Positions 53,451 to 63,660 are shown, counted from the stretch's first letter. The stretch: DNA of 64,000 nt from Dictyobacter aurantiacus (GCF_003967515.1 NZ_BIFQ01000001.1:4712001-4776000); one strand, 5' to 3'. Numbers and translations: made by a program. The notes: a model not told the origin generated them from the letters alone.

Positions 53451-53530
53451 AATATGTGATGTGACAGGTGCGCGACTGCGCACCTGTCACATCACATATT
53501 CAACATGCGCGGCCGCGTATGCGGCCGCGC
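53451..53530 (-). repeat. Bipartite palindrome, copy 6 (inverted)
   Basis: The long perfect hairpin has arms 53451-53473 and 53478-53500 (23 bp) with loop GACT. It is followed by the GC hairpin GCGCGGCCGC-GTAT-GCGGCCGCGC (53507-53530). The layout matches copies 3 and 4. Confidence 0.85.
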
Positions 53531-53696
53531 GAAAGACGTCGATTAGGCACAATAACAACATGCAAATAAAAAAATATACTTTATATTTATCTTTTTCAGA
53601 CGAATACCAAAGACAAGGAGCAAAAGATTATCAATCCGTTTGCCTCTTAAATCCCTTCTATGTCTATAGAATAATAAGGAAGAGGTTATGTAAACT

Positions 53697-54374
53697 ATGT
53701 TGAAATGGATGCAGGTGGGAGTCTCGGCCTGCGTGTTATCCCTGCTGCTGAGCCTCTTTTTTCTCTCAACGGGAGCTGAGGCCCGATCAACTTCCACTAT
53801 GGAACATAGCAGTAGATGCCACCATCACAGCTGCTATCACCGTCAGCTCTTCAATGGCTGGCCCAATGCCTGGAAATGGCGTACATCGAAGGACCATAGG
53901 GGACCTGTTGGCCCTCCTGGCCCTCCTGGCCCGCAAGGTCCAATGGGACCACAAGGTCCAATGGGACCATCAGGCCCCTCCGGTCCTCAACGTCCTGGTT
54001 ATGCCGCGGTAAATATACAGGCGATCACTATTAGTGATACCCCTGTTGATGTAGCCACCATTACAGTTCCCAGCGGCAGCTACCTTGTTACCGCTTCGAG
54101 CATCGTCAATTACAATAGCGCGGAGGCCATCGTTACCTGCCAACTGACCACAGGCAATGTACAGGATGCTTCGGTCGCGGGCGCTGGATCGGCTGGACAA
54201 TCGGGATTGGCCCCGTACGGAATGCAGACGCTGAGCTTAACGGATAATGTCACCCTCACCAGCCCGGGGACTATCGCCTATACCTGTGTCGGGACCGCTG
54301 GCTTATCCGTTCCCTCGGCCTATATTGAAAATTCCTCCATTACAGCCAGTCCGGTTCTCAATATCCAGCCTTGA
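53697..54374 (+). CDS. Secreted collagen-like protein
   Basis: A 225-residue exported protein. The signal peptide spans about residues 1-29 (ending STGAEA). A His/Cys-rich segment follows (CHHHSCYH), then ten Gly-X-Y triplets (69-98: [15 protein letters not shown] ...), a short collagen rod. The C-terminal 120 residues form a beta-rich globular domain ([22 protein letters not shown]..., TVTCQLTTG-like strands) of the jelly-roll type that often trimerises bacterial collagens. Probably a surface or spore-coat component; the role is inferred. A perfect 24-base palindrome with a T-run follows as terminator. Confidence 0.82.
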   Translation: MLKWMQVGVSACVLSLLLSLFFLSTGAEARSTSTMEHSSRCHHHSCYHRQLFNGWPNAWKWRTSKDHRGPVGPPGPPGPQGPMGPQGPMGPSGPSGPQRPGYAAVNIQAITISDTPVDVATITVPSGSYLVTASSIVNYNSAEAIVTCQLTTGNVQDASVAGAGSAGQSGLAPYGMQTLSLTDNVTLTSPGTIAYTCVGTAGLSVPSAYIENSSITASPVLNIQP

Positions 54375-54423
54375 TAGGCTGTTCAGCTTTCCGTCCCACG
54401 GGAGGTTGAGTATTACCCTTCCA

Positions 54424-54455
54424 GGCGGTCGCTCATGAGCGACCGCCCATTTTTA
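54424..54455 (+). terminator. Intrinsic terminator after the collagen-like gene
   Basis: GGCGGTCGCT-CATG-AGCGACCGCC (54424-54447) is followed by CATTTTTA. Confidence 0.85.
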
Positions 54456-55048
54456 TTTGTGACCACAGATAGCATGCTTCCCATAATACATGATGCGATA
54501 TTTTATAGAAATTGCGTTAAAAAATACAACTATCCTTATGTGTATAAAATTAATCGTAAAAAGCTTGAGTTTATCTAATATAGCGAGTATCATATAAAAT
54601 ATATAACAGATATTCTTGTGGACGTGGTGGTTGTACTGAGGAAAGTGAGTATCTGCCTATCATGACTGTATCTGCAAATTCTTCATTTTTGAGTGTGAGC
54701 CAACCTCCACATTCTCCTTCGAAGCGAAGTGCTGTTTTCACACCTCATCTATACCTCGATGTAACCTGCTTTCTTATCCGTTGTTTGTACGAAGGCGCAA
54801 GTAGTGACAAATGATGTTATCTGCATCCCGGCACGTCTCAAGGCTCCACGGGCTACGTGCTGATCTGGCCCCTGACAATGCTCTGTTTTATGTATAAGCT
54901 CGGAAAGAACCTTTGGTACTGTGGGTGTCTGTATATATTCCTATAAGTCTGGAGAGAAAGGGAGGGAAGAAGGATCGTTTTTGGCTTTCAGCGATTAGCA
55001 AATACTATCAAAAACATGTTTACTGGTCATGCAAGATTGGGGGAAGTG
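54456..55048. other. Long AT-rich leader of the multicopper oxidase gene
   Basis: About 590 bp without a recognisable gene or repeat. It should carry the oxidase promoter; TTGGTA near 54914 with an AT-rich -10 region (GTATATATTCC) is a weak candidate. No riboswitch motif was recognised. Confidence 0.35.
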
Positions 55049-58000
55049 ATGATTGAGGAGATCTCAAAAGAGAAGCCCGATGACAATGCGAAGGAGACGG
55101 CGGCTGGTCCTGGCGGCCAACCATTCGTGCTGCCGACGCCAGACTACTACGGCACCATTCCCAACTATGCCAACAGTCCACTGCCTGTGATTGACTATAA
55201 CACCGGTGTTATCACTGGTGGCATCCGGAAATTTGTCGACACGCTACCGGGGCTAGGTGCTACCAATGCTAACTCTGTAGGACAATATATCCCGGTAGCC
55301 ATTCCTGATACGACATCCTATCCCGGCGCTGACTATTACGAGATCGAGGTGGGGCAGTATACAAAGAAGTTGCATCCCGATTTGCCTCCTACCACGCTGC
55401 GCGGGTATCGCCAGACCAATACGACCGACCCCAACGTCAGTAAGTTCTGCTATGGGGGACCACTTATCCGGGCGAGGAAGGACCGTGTGGTACGCCTGAA
55501 GGTGACCAATAAGCTTCCGGTTGGCGCCGCCGGGCGGCTCTTTCTCCCCGTCGATACCACCGTCATGGGGGCGGGAACCGGCCCCAATGGAGGATTGGAA
55601 ACCTATACCCAGAACCGCCATGTGACCCACCTTCACGGTGGCGATACCCCGTGGATCAGCGATGGGACTCCTCACCAGTGGTTTACGCCCGCCGGCGAGG
55701 TGACGTCCTACCCTAAGGGTTTGAGCTTTCAAAACGTTCCCGATATGCCGAACGCCGGCCCCGGCGCGGCGACTTACTATTATACGAATCAGCAGAGTGC
55801 CCGGCAAATGTGGTTCCACGATCACACCTATGGTATTACGCGCTTGCAAGTTTATGCTGGTATACTGGCGCCGTATCTACTTACCGATCCAACCGAGCAG
55901 GATCTGATCGCTCGCCATCTCATTCCGGCGACCGATCTGCCTTTGATCATTCAAGATAAGACCTTTGTCCCTGATCCTGCTCAACTGGCCGCTGAAGATC
56001 CAACGTGGAGCACGGCGTCGTGGGGCGGCAAAGGCAATCTCTGGTTCCCCCACGTCTATATGCCGAACCAGAATCCAATCTCTCCCGATGGCTCTAATCC
56101 TATGGGACGGTGGGATTACGGTCCCTGGTTCTGGCCCCCCTATACCGGGTTGCTCAACGGACCGGTTCCCAATCCGCTCTATGGTACCACCCCTTGGCAG
56201 AATTCGGTCAATCCCGGTACACCGAATCCCTCTATCGTGCCTGAAGGCTTTATGGATACCCCTATTGTGAATGGGGCGGCTTATCCCTATATGCAGGTTG
56301 AGCCGAAGGCATATCGCTTCCGCATCCTCAATGCCTGCAATGAGCGCATGCTCAATCTCCAACTTTACTATGCCCAGACTGGCAGCGGCGCCACCGCCAC
56401 CGCTACGCTGGCCCCGGATGGTTCCGTTGCTTCAATCCACGTTACCTCTGGCGGTAGCGGCTATCAAACCCCACCCAATGTCTATATCATTGGTGATGGC
56501 ATCAATGCGGCTGCTACGGCGACGATCTCGGGTGGCGCGGTGACCAGCGTCACCGTGACAAACGGCGGCGAGGCGTATTCGTTCACTCCCCTGATCGCCT
56601 TCGGTGGCAGTACCGAGGTCCCTATGGTTGAGGCATGTCCAGACTCGGGATTACCCCCCGACTGGCCGACCGATGGGCGCCCCGGCGGCGTTCCCGATCC
56701 GGCTGCTAAGGGACCATCCTGGATTCAAATCGGTAACGAGGGCGGTTTCCTGCCCTCGCCCGTTGTGATTCCTCCTGTCCCGATTAACTATGAGTATAAC
56801 CGTAGGAGCATCACCGTTTTAAATATGTCCACCCACTGTCTGCTAATGGGACCGGCTGAGCGGGCTGATGTGATTGTGGATTTCTCCAGTGTCCCACCTG
56901 GAAGTAACGTGATCCTCTATAACGATGCGCCCGCACCGGCTCCTGCTTTTGACACTCGTTATGATTACTACACCGGTGATCCAGATCAGACTCCGTCAGG
57001 TGGCGCGCCTACGACTCCTCCAGGCTATGGACCAAATACCAGGACCATTATGCAGTTCCGGGTCGTGGGAACTCCCTCTGCCCCCTTCGACCTGAATGCA
57101 TTAAATGAGGCGTTCACCTCGACCGATACCACACAGGGGGTGTTCGCGTCATCGCAGAATCCGATTATCGTGCCGCAGGTTGGCTACGACTCGGCGTATA
57201 ACGCGATCTTCCCAGATGACAATTCCGCCTATGCGCGTATTCAAGATACCAGTATGAGCTTTTTCAATGGGCCTCTCTCGGCTATTACAGTGATAAACGC
57301 TGGTTCCGGTTATACCTCGGTACCCAGCGTGACGATTACCGGGGGTGGAGGAAGCGGCGCCACAGCCGTTGCGACTATATCCGGAGGCAGAGTGACCAGT
57401 ATCACCCTGACCTATGCCGGGGTGGGCTATACCTCGGCTCCGACGGTTCTCATCTCTCCACCGGGAGGCACAGGCGTACAGGCAACCGCTCAGGCCGTTG
57501 GAATCGTTATGCCATTACTGCCTAAAGCTATCCAGGAACTGTTCGATCCTGCCTATGGGCGCATGAACGCGACCCTGGGTGCCGAGCTTCCCAATACCAC
57601 CGGTTTTAACCAGACGACGATCCCTTATCAATACATCGATCCGCCCACGGAGATTATCAACCAGGTGCCACCCCCACCGACCCCGATTTCTGCTGCCGAT
57701 GGCACGCAACTCTGGAAGATTACCCATAATGGCGTGGATACCCACTCGGTCCACATCCACCTGGTGAATATGCATCTCATTAACCGTGTCGGCTGGGATA
57801 ACATGGTGAAACCTCCTGACCTGAATGAGCTGGGGTGGAAGGAGACCATACGCATGAATCCGCTGGAAGATATTATTGTGGCGTTCCGGGCGCGTACCCC
57901 CAACCTGCCCTGGCAGGTTCCCAATAGTATCCGACCCATGGATGTCATGGCAGCTATCGGTACAACAGGCCAGTTTACGAATGTTGACCCGACCAACCAG

Positions 58001-58462
58001 CCTGCGGTCGTTACTAATGTGCTGGTTAACTTCGGGTGGGAGTATGTCTGGCACTGCCATATGCTGAGCCATGAAGAGAATGATATGATGCGTCCGATTA
58101 TCCTGGGGTTGCCGCCCCGGGCACCCTCCAGCCTGACGGGGGCGGCGATTAGCGTCGGCAATATAACGCTGGCGTGGACCGATATGTCCGCCAACGAGAC
58201 CGCATGGATCGTTCTGAGAAGCCTGTCGGCGTCTGGCCCCTGGACCGTTATCGCCAATTTCCCATCGACCACTGGTCCTCAGGTGGGTGGCAGGGTCCAG
58301 TATGTGGATAGGTCGGTTGCCCGGCGCACCAGATACTATTACATGGTCCAGGCCTCAAATGTGGTTGGCTACACCCAGCAATATCCGGCCCCGGCCGTTG
58401 GTTATCCCCACCAGACCCTGAATTCTACCCCATCGTCCATCATAAGCATTACATCCCTTTAA
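55049..58462 (+). CDS. Very large multicopper oxidase with inserted beta-repeat modules and FN3 domain
   Basis: A 1137-residue multicopper oxidase. All four copper motifs are present: THLHGG (about 194), MWFHDHTYGI (about 256), HSVHIHLVNMH (about 899) and WHCHMLSHEENDMM (about 1001), giving type 1 and trinuclear sites. Two inserts of 60-70 residues with GGSGY..PP.V and GxxTS(V/I)T repeats (about 459-520 and 746-810) interrupt the cupredoxin domains. An FN3-like domain (about 1021-1120) ends the protein. Length is about twice that of CotA-type oxidases. No signal peptide is seen. ATG at 55049 follows GGGGGAAGTG; one 33 bases earlier is weaker. Substrate (metal ion or phenolic) is unknown. Confidence 0.88.
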   Translation: MIEEISKEKPDDNAKETAAGPGGQPFVLPTPDYYGTIPNYANSPLPVIDYNTGVITGGIRKFVDTLPGLGATNANSVGQYIPVAIPDTTSYPGADYYEIEVGQYTKKLHPDLPPTTLRGYRQTNTTDPNVSKFCYGGPLIRARKDRVVRLKVTNKLPVGAAGRLFLPVDTTVMGAGTGPNGGLETYTQNRHVTHLHGGDTPWISDGTPHQWFTPAGEVTSYPKGLSFQNVPDMPNAGPGAATYYYTNQQSARQMWFHDHTYGITRLQVYAGILAPYLLTDPTEQDLIARHLIPATDLPLIIQDKTFVPDPAQLAAEDPTWSTASWGGKGNLWFPHVYMPNQNPISPDGSNPMGRWDYGPWFWPPYTGLLNGPVPNPLYGTTPWQNSVNPGTPNPSIVPEGFMDTPIVNGAAYPYMQVEPKAYRFRILNACNERMLNLQLYYAQTGSGATATATLAPDGSVASIHVTSGGSGYQTPPNVYIIGDGINAAATATISGGAVTSVTVTNGGEAYSFTPLIAFGGSTEVPMVEACPDSGLPPDWPTDGRPGGVPDPAAKGPSWIQIGNEGGFLPSPVVIPPVPINYEYNRRSITVLNMSTHCLLMGPAERADVIVDFSSVPPGSNVILYNDAPAPAPAFDTRYDYYTGDPDQTPSGGAPTTPPGYGPNTRTIMQFRVVGTPSAPFDLNALNEAFTSTDTTQGVFASSQNPIIVPQVGYDSAYNAIFPDDNSAYARIQDTSMSFFNGPLSAITVINAGSGYTSVPSVTITGGGGSGATAVATISGGRVTSITLTYAGVGYTSAPTVLISPPGGTGVQATAQAVGIVMPLLPKAIQELFDPAYGRMNATLGAELPNTTGFNQTTIPYQYIDPPTEIINQVPPPPTPISAADGTQLWKITHNGVDTHSVHIHLVNMHLINRVGWDNMVKPPDLNELGWKETIRMNPLEDIIVAFRARTPNLPWQVPNSIRPMDVMAAIGTTGQFTNVDPTNQPAVVTNVLVNFGWEYVWHCHMLSHEENDMMRPIILGLPPRAPSSLTGAAISVGNITLAWTDMSANETAWIVLRSLSASGPWTVIANFPSTTGPQVGGRVQYVDRSVARRTRYYYMVQASNVVGYTQQYPAPAVGYPHQTLNSTPSSIISITSL

Positions 58463-58474
58463 ACGCGGCGCGTA

Positions 58475-58506
58475 CCCCGATACGTTTCATCTCGAACGTA
58501 TCGGGG
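58475..58506 (+). terminator. Hairpin after the multicopper oxidase gene
   Basis: CCCCGATACGTT (58475-58486) pairs perfectly with AACGTATCGGGG (58495-58506). There is no good T-run, so the strength is uncertain. Confidence 0.55.
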
Positions 58507-58543
58507 CATCCCCCCATCAAAAAAACGAATCCCCCCCGTAGGT

Positions 58544-58602
58544 GTCGGGCTTGCCCCGACTTTTTTTGGGCTTGCCCCGACTTTTTTTGGGCCTGCCCCG
58601 AC
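58544..58602. repeat. Short tandem repeat, about 3 copies of 21 bp
   Basis: TCGGGCTTGCCCCGAC is followed by two copies of TTTTTTTGGGCYTGCCCCGAC. Each can form a small hairpin with a T-run, so the array can act as serial terminators between the convergent oxidase and endonuclease genes. A related GTAGGTGCCGGGCTTGCCCCG lies at 51639. Confidence 0.75.
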
Positions 58603-58616
58603 TTCCTGTCTCCTTT

Positions 58617-59357
58617 TTATTGTGGCTTAACCACCGTTTTGTAGTAGTCGCAGAGGTCGGTGATGGGGCAGCGGTTGCAGCGGGGATGCTCGTAGACGCA
58701 GATCCGCTGGCCGTGGCGCAGCAGGGCTTTGTGGAAATTGTAGATGCTGCGCGCGTCCTGCGGCAGCAGGGCCTGGAGCAAGGTATGGGCGGCGTCGGCC
58801 GTGACCTTCTTGCCGATCAGACCCAGGCGACCGGAGACGCGGTGGACGTGGACATCGACCGGCAGCAGTGGCAGGCGGCAACTGAAGAGCAGGACGCAGG
58901 CGGTCGTCTTGGGTCCCACCCCCTCAAAGCGATTGAGCCAGGCCGCTCCCTCCTCGACCGGCAGGTCGCGCAGGAAGTTGAGGTCGAGGTTGCCACGCTC
59001 CTCTGTAATCTGGCGCATGATCGCCTGCAGGCGCGGCGCTTTGACCTCGGGCCAGTTGACATTGGCAATGGCGTCCTGCACCTTTTCGGTGGGGGCATCG
59101 CGCACCGCCTCCCAGGAACCAAACGTCTTCAATAAGTTATCGTAGGCCGCGGCCGTCTGCTCATCCCTGGTGCGATGCGACAGGATGATATCGACCAGCA
59201 TGCTCATTGGATCTTTCTTTGACCATTCGGAGACGCCATATGCCTCGGTCAGCCGTTGACTGACCTCCAGCGCCTTCGCCGAGAGCGCCACGATATCCGT
59301 CGATGGATAGCCATAGTCCGCCCCGTTGCGCGCCGTTCGTGCAGGTTGTTTTACCAT
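58617..59357 (-). CDS. Endonuclease III-like DNA glycosylase/AP lyase
   Basis: A 246-residue base-excision repair enzyme. The helix-hairpin-helix FEGVGPKTTACVLLF contains catalytic lysine K150, and PVDVHVHRVSGRL the catalytic aspartate D168; their 18-residue spacing equals that of E. coli Nth. Four cysteines near the C-terminus (CVYEHPRCNRCPITDLC) bind a [4Fe-4S] cluster. An N-terminal extension of about 25 residues is present. AAGGATG precedes the ATG. The gene is convergent with the oxidase and follows the kinase gene (113-bp gap) on the same strand. Confidence 0.9.
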   Translation of the reverse strand: MVKQPARTARNGADYGYPSTDIVALSAKALEVSQRLTEAYGVSEWSKKDPMSMLVDIILSHRTRDEQTAAAYDNLLKTFGSWEAVRDAPTEKVQDAIANVNWPEVKAPRLQAIMRQITEERGNLDLNFLRDLPVEEGAAWLNRFEGVGPKTTACVLLFSCRLPLLPVDVHVHRVSGRLGLIGKKVTADAAHTLLQALLPQDARSIYNFHKALLRHGQRICVYEHPRCNRCPITDLCDYYKTVVKPQ

Positions 59358-59472
59358 ATTCCCATCCTTCTACTACATCTGTCTGGAATCAGGTGCTGTT
59401 ACCTGTATACACGGATCGGCAGGGGTATGGCGTTCCAGGGTCGCACTGCATGAAGCGCCCAGCACAGGCGTT

Positions 59473-61569
59473 TCATGCCAGCTGGAAGGCGTTGATCTCG
59501 TTGTTAGCGATGATCATCCAGCTGTTGGTCACATAAGGGCGGCTCATTCTGTCTCCAGGCAGTTTCAGCGGCGGCTGTATCAGCTTGCCGTTGTGGGCAT
59601 CGAACATGTAGAGCTCGGCGCTTCTGGTGGTGAGATAGAGGATGCCATCAACCACCAGCGGGGTCGCGCCTGCCTCGTTTTTGAGATAGACGTTCCAGAT
59701 CTGCTTGCCGCTGGCCAGTTCGACGGCGGACATTCTGGTGCGGGCCGTGCTATTGCCAAAGACGCCCTGGGTGGTGAAATAGGCGATGCCGTTGACGATT
59801 TCGATCTCATCGACGATCGCGTTTTCCAGCGGAATCGACCAGTAGGTCTCGCCGGTTTGCATGTCCAGCGCGTAGAGCTGTTCGTTGTAGGAGCAGATGC
59901 AGACGACATGTTCGTCGAAGGGGACGGCTGCGTGCACCCGGCCTACATCGGCATAGCTGGCTAGCTTGTGGCCGCGTTCGGCGTCGACCGCGTAGCAGTG
60001 TCCTCGCCCGGTGGCGATGTAGACGACGTTGTTGGCGATCAGCGGCCGCCCCTGTTGCGGCGCTTTGAGGGTCACATTCCAGTATTGTTGCCCGGTGGCC
60101 GCGTTGAGAGCATAGACGGCGTGCCGCGAGTAGGCATAGACGATGTCGTTGGAGACGATGGGGGAGGCCTTGAGGTTGTCCTCTGTCTCGACGGTCCAGT
60201 AGAGCTCGCCAGTATCGGCGTCCAGGGCCGAGATCTTGCCTCCATCTTCGATATTGCCCGAGGCGAAATAGATCAGCCCCTCGGAGACCACCGGGGCCTC
60301 GAAGATACCGTATTGCGTTTTGTGCGACCACAGGTGCTCGCCGGTTGAGAGGTCGAGGGCGCGCAGGTGGCGGGGACTCATGGTATGCTGGTTGGCCCCA
60401 TTGTACGTGCCCGCGTAGACGATGCCGTTTTCCACCGTGGGCTCTGAATAGTAGACCTGGTTGAGCCCGCTGGTGGTGCTCCAGATGGGCCGCAACTGGC
60501 TGGCGGTCCGGGTTGCATGTTGCGAGGTCTGTGTTGAGGCGCGCTTCTTCAAAAATGCCGGTGGCGTGACCGGTTCGTTGCGCCTCCCGTGCCTGCCCTC
60601 GGCCGCCGTGGGATCGGTCTCGATAAAGCTGCGTTCCCCACGTTGCGTCTGCCTTGTCAGCTGTTCCCGAGAGCCCGTGATTACATTACCCGGCTGCCCC
60701 TGGGGTGTCGGTGGTTTGGTCGGTTGGGACATCCCGGGCGCGCTGGCATCTGTCGCAGCGACCAGGGCCTGAATGAAATCGGAGACGCTCTCATAGCGGT
60801 CGTCGCGCTCCTTTGCCAGCGCCCTGAGCACGGCTAATTCAATGTCCTCAGGAATGTCTGGATTGAGCTCATGTGGCTCGATGGGGGCCTCATAAATATG
60901 CTTGTAGCCGATGGTATAGGGATCGTCGGCCATGAAGATCTGCTGACCGGTAAATATCTCGTAGGCGATGCAGCCCAGCGCGTACTGGTCGCTTTTCTTG
61001 CTGATCTTGCCTTTGAACTGCTCCGGCGACATATAGGCCGGCGTGCCGATCTCATCGACGCGCCGCGTCTTCTGAATCTGCAGGGCGATCCCAAAATCGG
61101 CCAGCAGGGCATCGCCTCGCGCGTTAAAGAGAATGTTGGCCGGCTTCAGATCCCGGTGCACCACATCCATATCATGCGCATGCTGGAGGCCGCGCCCGAT
61201 CTGCTGTAAGATGCGTACGGCCTCACCCGTCTCCATTGGATGGCCGTTGAGCTCATCCAGACGATCCCTCAGAGAGCCGCCGGGCGCGTATTCAGCCACA
61301 AAGAATGGATATCCCTCATATAAGTTAGCATCCAATACCTGCATAATATTGGGATGAGTCAATTCGTCTAGAATCACAGCCTCCTGGAAGAAGCGATCAA
61401 ATTCTTCTTGCGAGTTCAGTGCTGTATTGAGCACTTTGATCGCCACCGGTGGCTTCTGTGATAGGAGGAAGTGCTTGCCCAGATACACACTTCCAAAGGC
61501 TCCCTGCCCCAATGATTCCACAAGAATATAACTGGCTAATTGCTTTCCTAATAATTCGTCCTTCACCAT
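59473..61569 (-). CDS. Ser/Thr protein kinase fused to a PQQ-type beta-propeller
   Basis: A 698-residue protein. The kinase domain (about 10-275) has LGQGAFGSVYL, ATP lysine K45, catalytic HRDLKPAN (138-145), DFG (158-160) and GTPAYMSPEQ, all intact. A Pro/Thr/Arg-rich linker of about 100 residues leads to a C-terminal propeller of PQQ/WD-like blades (for example GIVYAGTYNG, GLIYFASGNIED, LYALDMQTGETYWSIPL, GILYLTTRSAEL), about seven. No membrane span separates the two, unlike most bacterial receptor kinases, so it is likely cytosolic. ATG 61569 with AAGGATG upstream. Confidence 0.9.
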   Translation of the reverse strand: MVKDELLGKQLASYILVESLGQGAFGSVYLGKHFLLSQKPPVAIKVLNTALNSQEEFDRFFQEAVILDELTHPNIMQVLDANLYEGYPFFVAEYAPGGSLRDRLDELNGHPMETGEAVRILQQIGRGLQHAHDMDVVHRDLKPANILFNARGDALLADFGIALQIQKTRRVDEIGTPAYMSPEQFKGKISKKSDQYALGCIAYEIFTGQQIFMADDPYTIGYKHIYEAPIEPHELNPDIPEDIELAVLRALAKERDDRYESVSDFIQALVAATDASAPGMSQPTKPPTPQGQPGNVITGSREQLTRQTQRGERSFIETDPTAAEGRHGRRNEPVTPPAFLKKRASTQTSQHATRTASQLRPIWSTTSGLNQVYYSEPTVENGIVYAGTYNGANQHTMSPRHLRALDLSTGEHLWSHKTQYGIFEAPVVSEGLIYFASGNIEDGGKISALDADTGELYWTVETEDNLKASPIVSNDIVYAYSRHAVYALNAATGQQYWNVTLKAPQQGRPLIANNVVYIATGRGHCYAVDAERGHKLASYADVGRVHAAVPFDEHVVCICSYNEQLYALDMQTGETYWSIPLENAIVDEIEIVNGIAYFTTQGVFGNSTARTRMSAVELASGKQIWNVYLKNEAGATPLVVDGILYLTTRSAELYMFDAHNGKLIQPPLKLPGDRMSRPYVTNSWMIIANNEINAFQLA

Positions 61570-61963
61570 ACGCATCCTTTGCACCGCGAAACTAACTGCT
61601 AATGTTGAATAGAATTATATACGATTTATCTTATATAAAGAAGAGTATCATAATTACAGGGGTCGCAACACCATTGCTCAGAAGGTGTGATATGGCGGGG
61701 AGTGCGCTACAGATGGTGCCAGCGCGTGCTAGCTGAAAAATCATCAGCTTAAAGATCCACCGGCATAATCCATCGAAAGATGGATGGTTACTTATAGTTG
61801 CGCTCTTTATACTATGCTCGACACTACTATCCGTTCCTCATTGACGAGCAGTTTAGCTGGCCTTTTTCCAGATGGACAGTGGTTGGTAGAGCGTCGGATT
61901 ATGATACATGACAAAAAGCTATGGGACTGGCTGGTTTTATTCCTATGACGGGGGAGGTATTCT
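61570..61963. other. Divergent spacer between kinase and sugar porter genes
   Basis: About 390 bp, AT-rich on the kinase side (TATATAAT near 61615 on the minus strand may be its -10 box). No repeat or RNA gene is seen. Confidence 0.4.
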
Positions 61964-63376
61964 ATGCAGAAAGCTACCACTCCTCATTCGACGAAGAAGT
62001 TATCCGTCTACTTCATTACTAGCGTGGCCGCTTTAGGAGGTTTGCTTTTCGGCTATGACACCGGTGTCATTTCTGGCGCGCAGCTCTTCCTCGTAAAGAC
62101 GTTTTCGCTCAATCCTCAGCAGCAGGAGTTAGCGGTTAGCGCTGTTCTTATCGGTGCTATCATCGGTGCGATTGTTGCTGGGAAGGTAAATGACGCCTTC
62201 GGACGCAAGAAAACACTTCTGCTACTGGCTGTTATCTTCACGCTAGGTGCGCTCCTGACAGCCGTCTCGCCGAACTACACGCTCTTTCTTATCTTCCGAG
62301 CCATTGTCGGCCTCGGTATTGGCGCGGCCGCCAGTGTCGTACCGGTCTACATCTCGGAGATGGCACCATTCCAGATGCGCGGTAAGCTGGTTACGTTCAA
62401 CCAACTGGCCGTCACGATCGGTATCGCGGTCTCCTACTGGGTGGACCTGGCTTTTGCCCATGCTGGCATGGGCTGGCCTCCGATGTTCGCGACGGCCGCC
62501 ATTCCTGGCATCCTGCTCTTTGTCGGTATGTTGATGAGCCCTGAGACGCCGCGCTGGTACGCCAGCCGGGGACGCTGGGCCGAGGCTCGCCAGGTACTGG
62601 AGTGTATCGAGGGAGCCGATCCCGAACTTGAAATCGCGGAGATCCATACCTCTCTGAGCATTGAGCAGAAGCAGGGGCGCATTCGCGATCTGTTTACGCC
62701 GCGTGTGCGCATGGCCTTGCTGGTTGGGGTCGGGCTGGCGGTATTCCAGCAGTTCGTGGGTATCAATACCGTGATTTACTACGCGCCAACCATCTTCCAG
62801 TCGGCTGGCGTCTCTTCAGCGAGTAGTGCGATCCTGGCTACCAGCGTGGTTGGTGTGGTGAACGTGCTGGCCACTATCGTCGCTCTGCTGTTGCTCGATA
62901 AGGCTGGTCGACGTGTCCTGCTGATCTCCGGCTGTATCGGTATGATCATTGGCCTGGCCCTGCTGGGCACCATCTTCGCGACCGGCGCGGCCAACGCGGG
63001 CCTGCTGACTATGCTGGCGCTGATGATCTATATCATCTCTTTCGCCATCAGCATGGGTCCTGTCTTCTGGCTGATGAGTGCCGAGATCTTCCCGACCTCT
63101 GTACGTGGTGCTGGTGCCAGCGTCTGTTCGTTCTCCAACTGGGCCGCGAACTTCATCGTCAGCATCACCTTCTTGAGCCTGATTGGCGGTATTGGAACCG
63201 CTCACACCTTCTGGCTCTACGCCGTCATTGGCGTTATCGCCCTGGTCTTCTGCTGGTACCTGGTACCCGAGACCAAAGGCAAGACGCTGGAGCAGATCGA
63301 GGCCTACTGGAACAATGGACGTCGCTGGATCAAACCCTCCACGCTCTCCAAGGCCCGACTCAAGCCCACACCCTGA
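61964..63376 (+). CDS. Sugar porter (MFS, SP family)
   Basis: A 470-residue transporter with 12 membrane spans, most likely a proton-coupled monosaccharide symporter. Family motifs: GGLLFGYDTGVISGA in span 1, GKVNDAFGRKK loop motif, PVYISEMAPFQMRGK, SPETPRWYASRGR, FQQFVGINTVIYYAPTIF (substrate-contacting QQ.GxN), and the C-terminal PETKGKTLEQIE. It resembles XylE/AraE-type proteins. GGGGGAGG lies 6 bases before the ATG. A xylulokinase gene lies 8.7 kb upstream, so xylose transport is an attractive but unproven guess. Confidence 0.9.
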   Translation: MQKATTPHSTKKLSVYFITSVAALGGLLFGYDTGVISGAQLFLVKTFSLNPQQQELAVSAVLIGAIIGAIVAGKVNDAFGRKKTLLLLAVIFTLGALLTAVSPNYTLFLIFRAIVGLGIGAAASVVPVYISEMAPFQMRGKLVTFNQLAVTIGIAVSYWVDLAFAHAGMGWPPMFATAAIPGILLFVGMLMSPETPRWYASRGRWAEARQVLECIEGADPELEIAEIHTSLSIEQKQGRIRDLFTPRVRMALLVGVGLAVFQQFVGINTVIYYAPTIFQSAGVSSASSAILATSVVGVVNVLATIVALLLLDKAGRRVLLISGCIGMIIGLALLGTIFATGAANAGLLTMLALMIYIISFAISMGPVFWLMSAEIFPTSVRGAGASVCSFSNWAANFIVSITFLSLIGGIGTAHTFWLYAVIGVIALVFCWYLVPETKGKTLEQIEAYWNNGRRWIKPSTLSKARLKPTP

Positions 63377-63660
63377 CCTTTGTGAACTTTCTACAGAATC
63401 AGGGGGTGCCATCCGGCGAATAAGCGGGGACGGCCCCCCCTCTCCGTTCCTGTCATGTTCCTTTTTTCGTGCCGTGACCCCGAATGCTGTGCATAGTACC
63501 CAAAAACGTCATTGACGGCGGCTCGCATTGATCCCTATACTGGTATCGTGAGCAAAATATCCTTCGCGAACCCCTTTCCAGCTGCCAGCAGGGTTCGCCT
63601 GCTATTATCGTGCGGCTACGATTCTCCTCGGAGCACAATGAAGTGTTGAGTCGCACATGC

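Larger units (their letters stand above)
53298..53696. other. Spacer between xylulokinase and collagen-like genes
   Basis: It holds the xylB terminator, two copies of AAGCCCYCGGCAGCCCCATCC (near 53371 and 53427), palindrome copy 6, and an AT-rich region before the collagen-like gene. No gene is evident. Confidence 0.6.
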
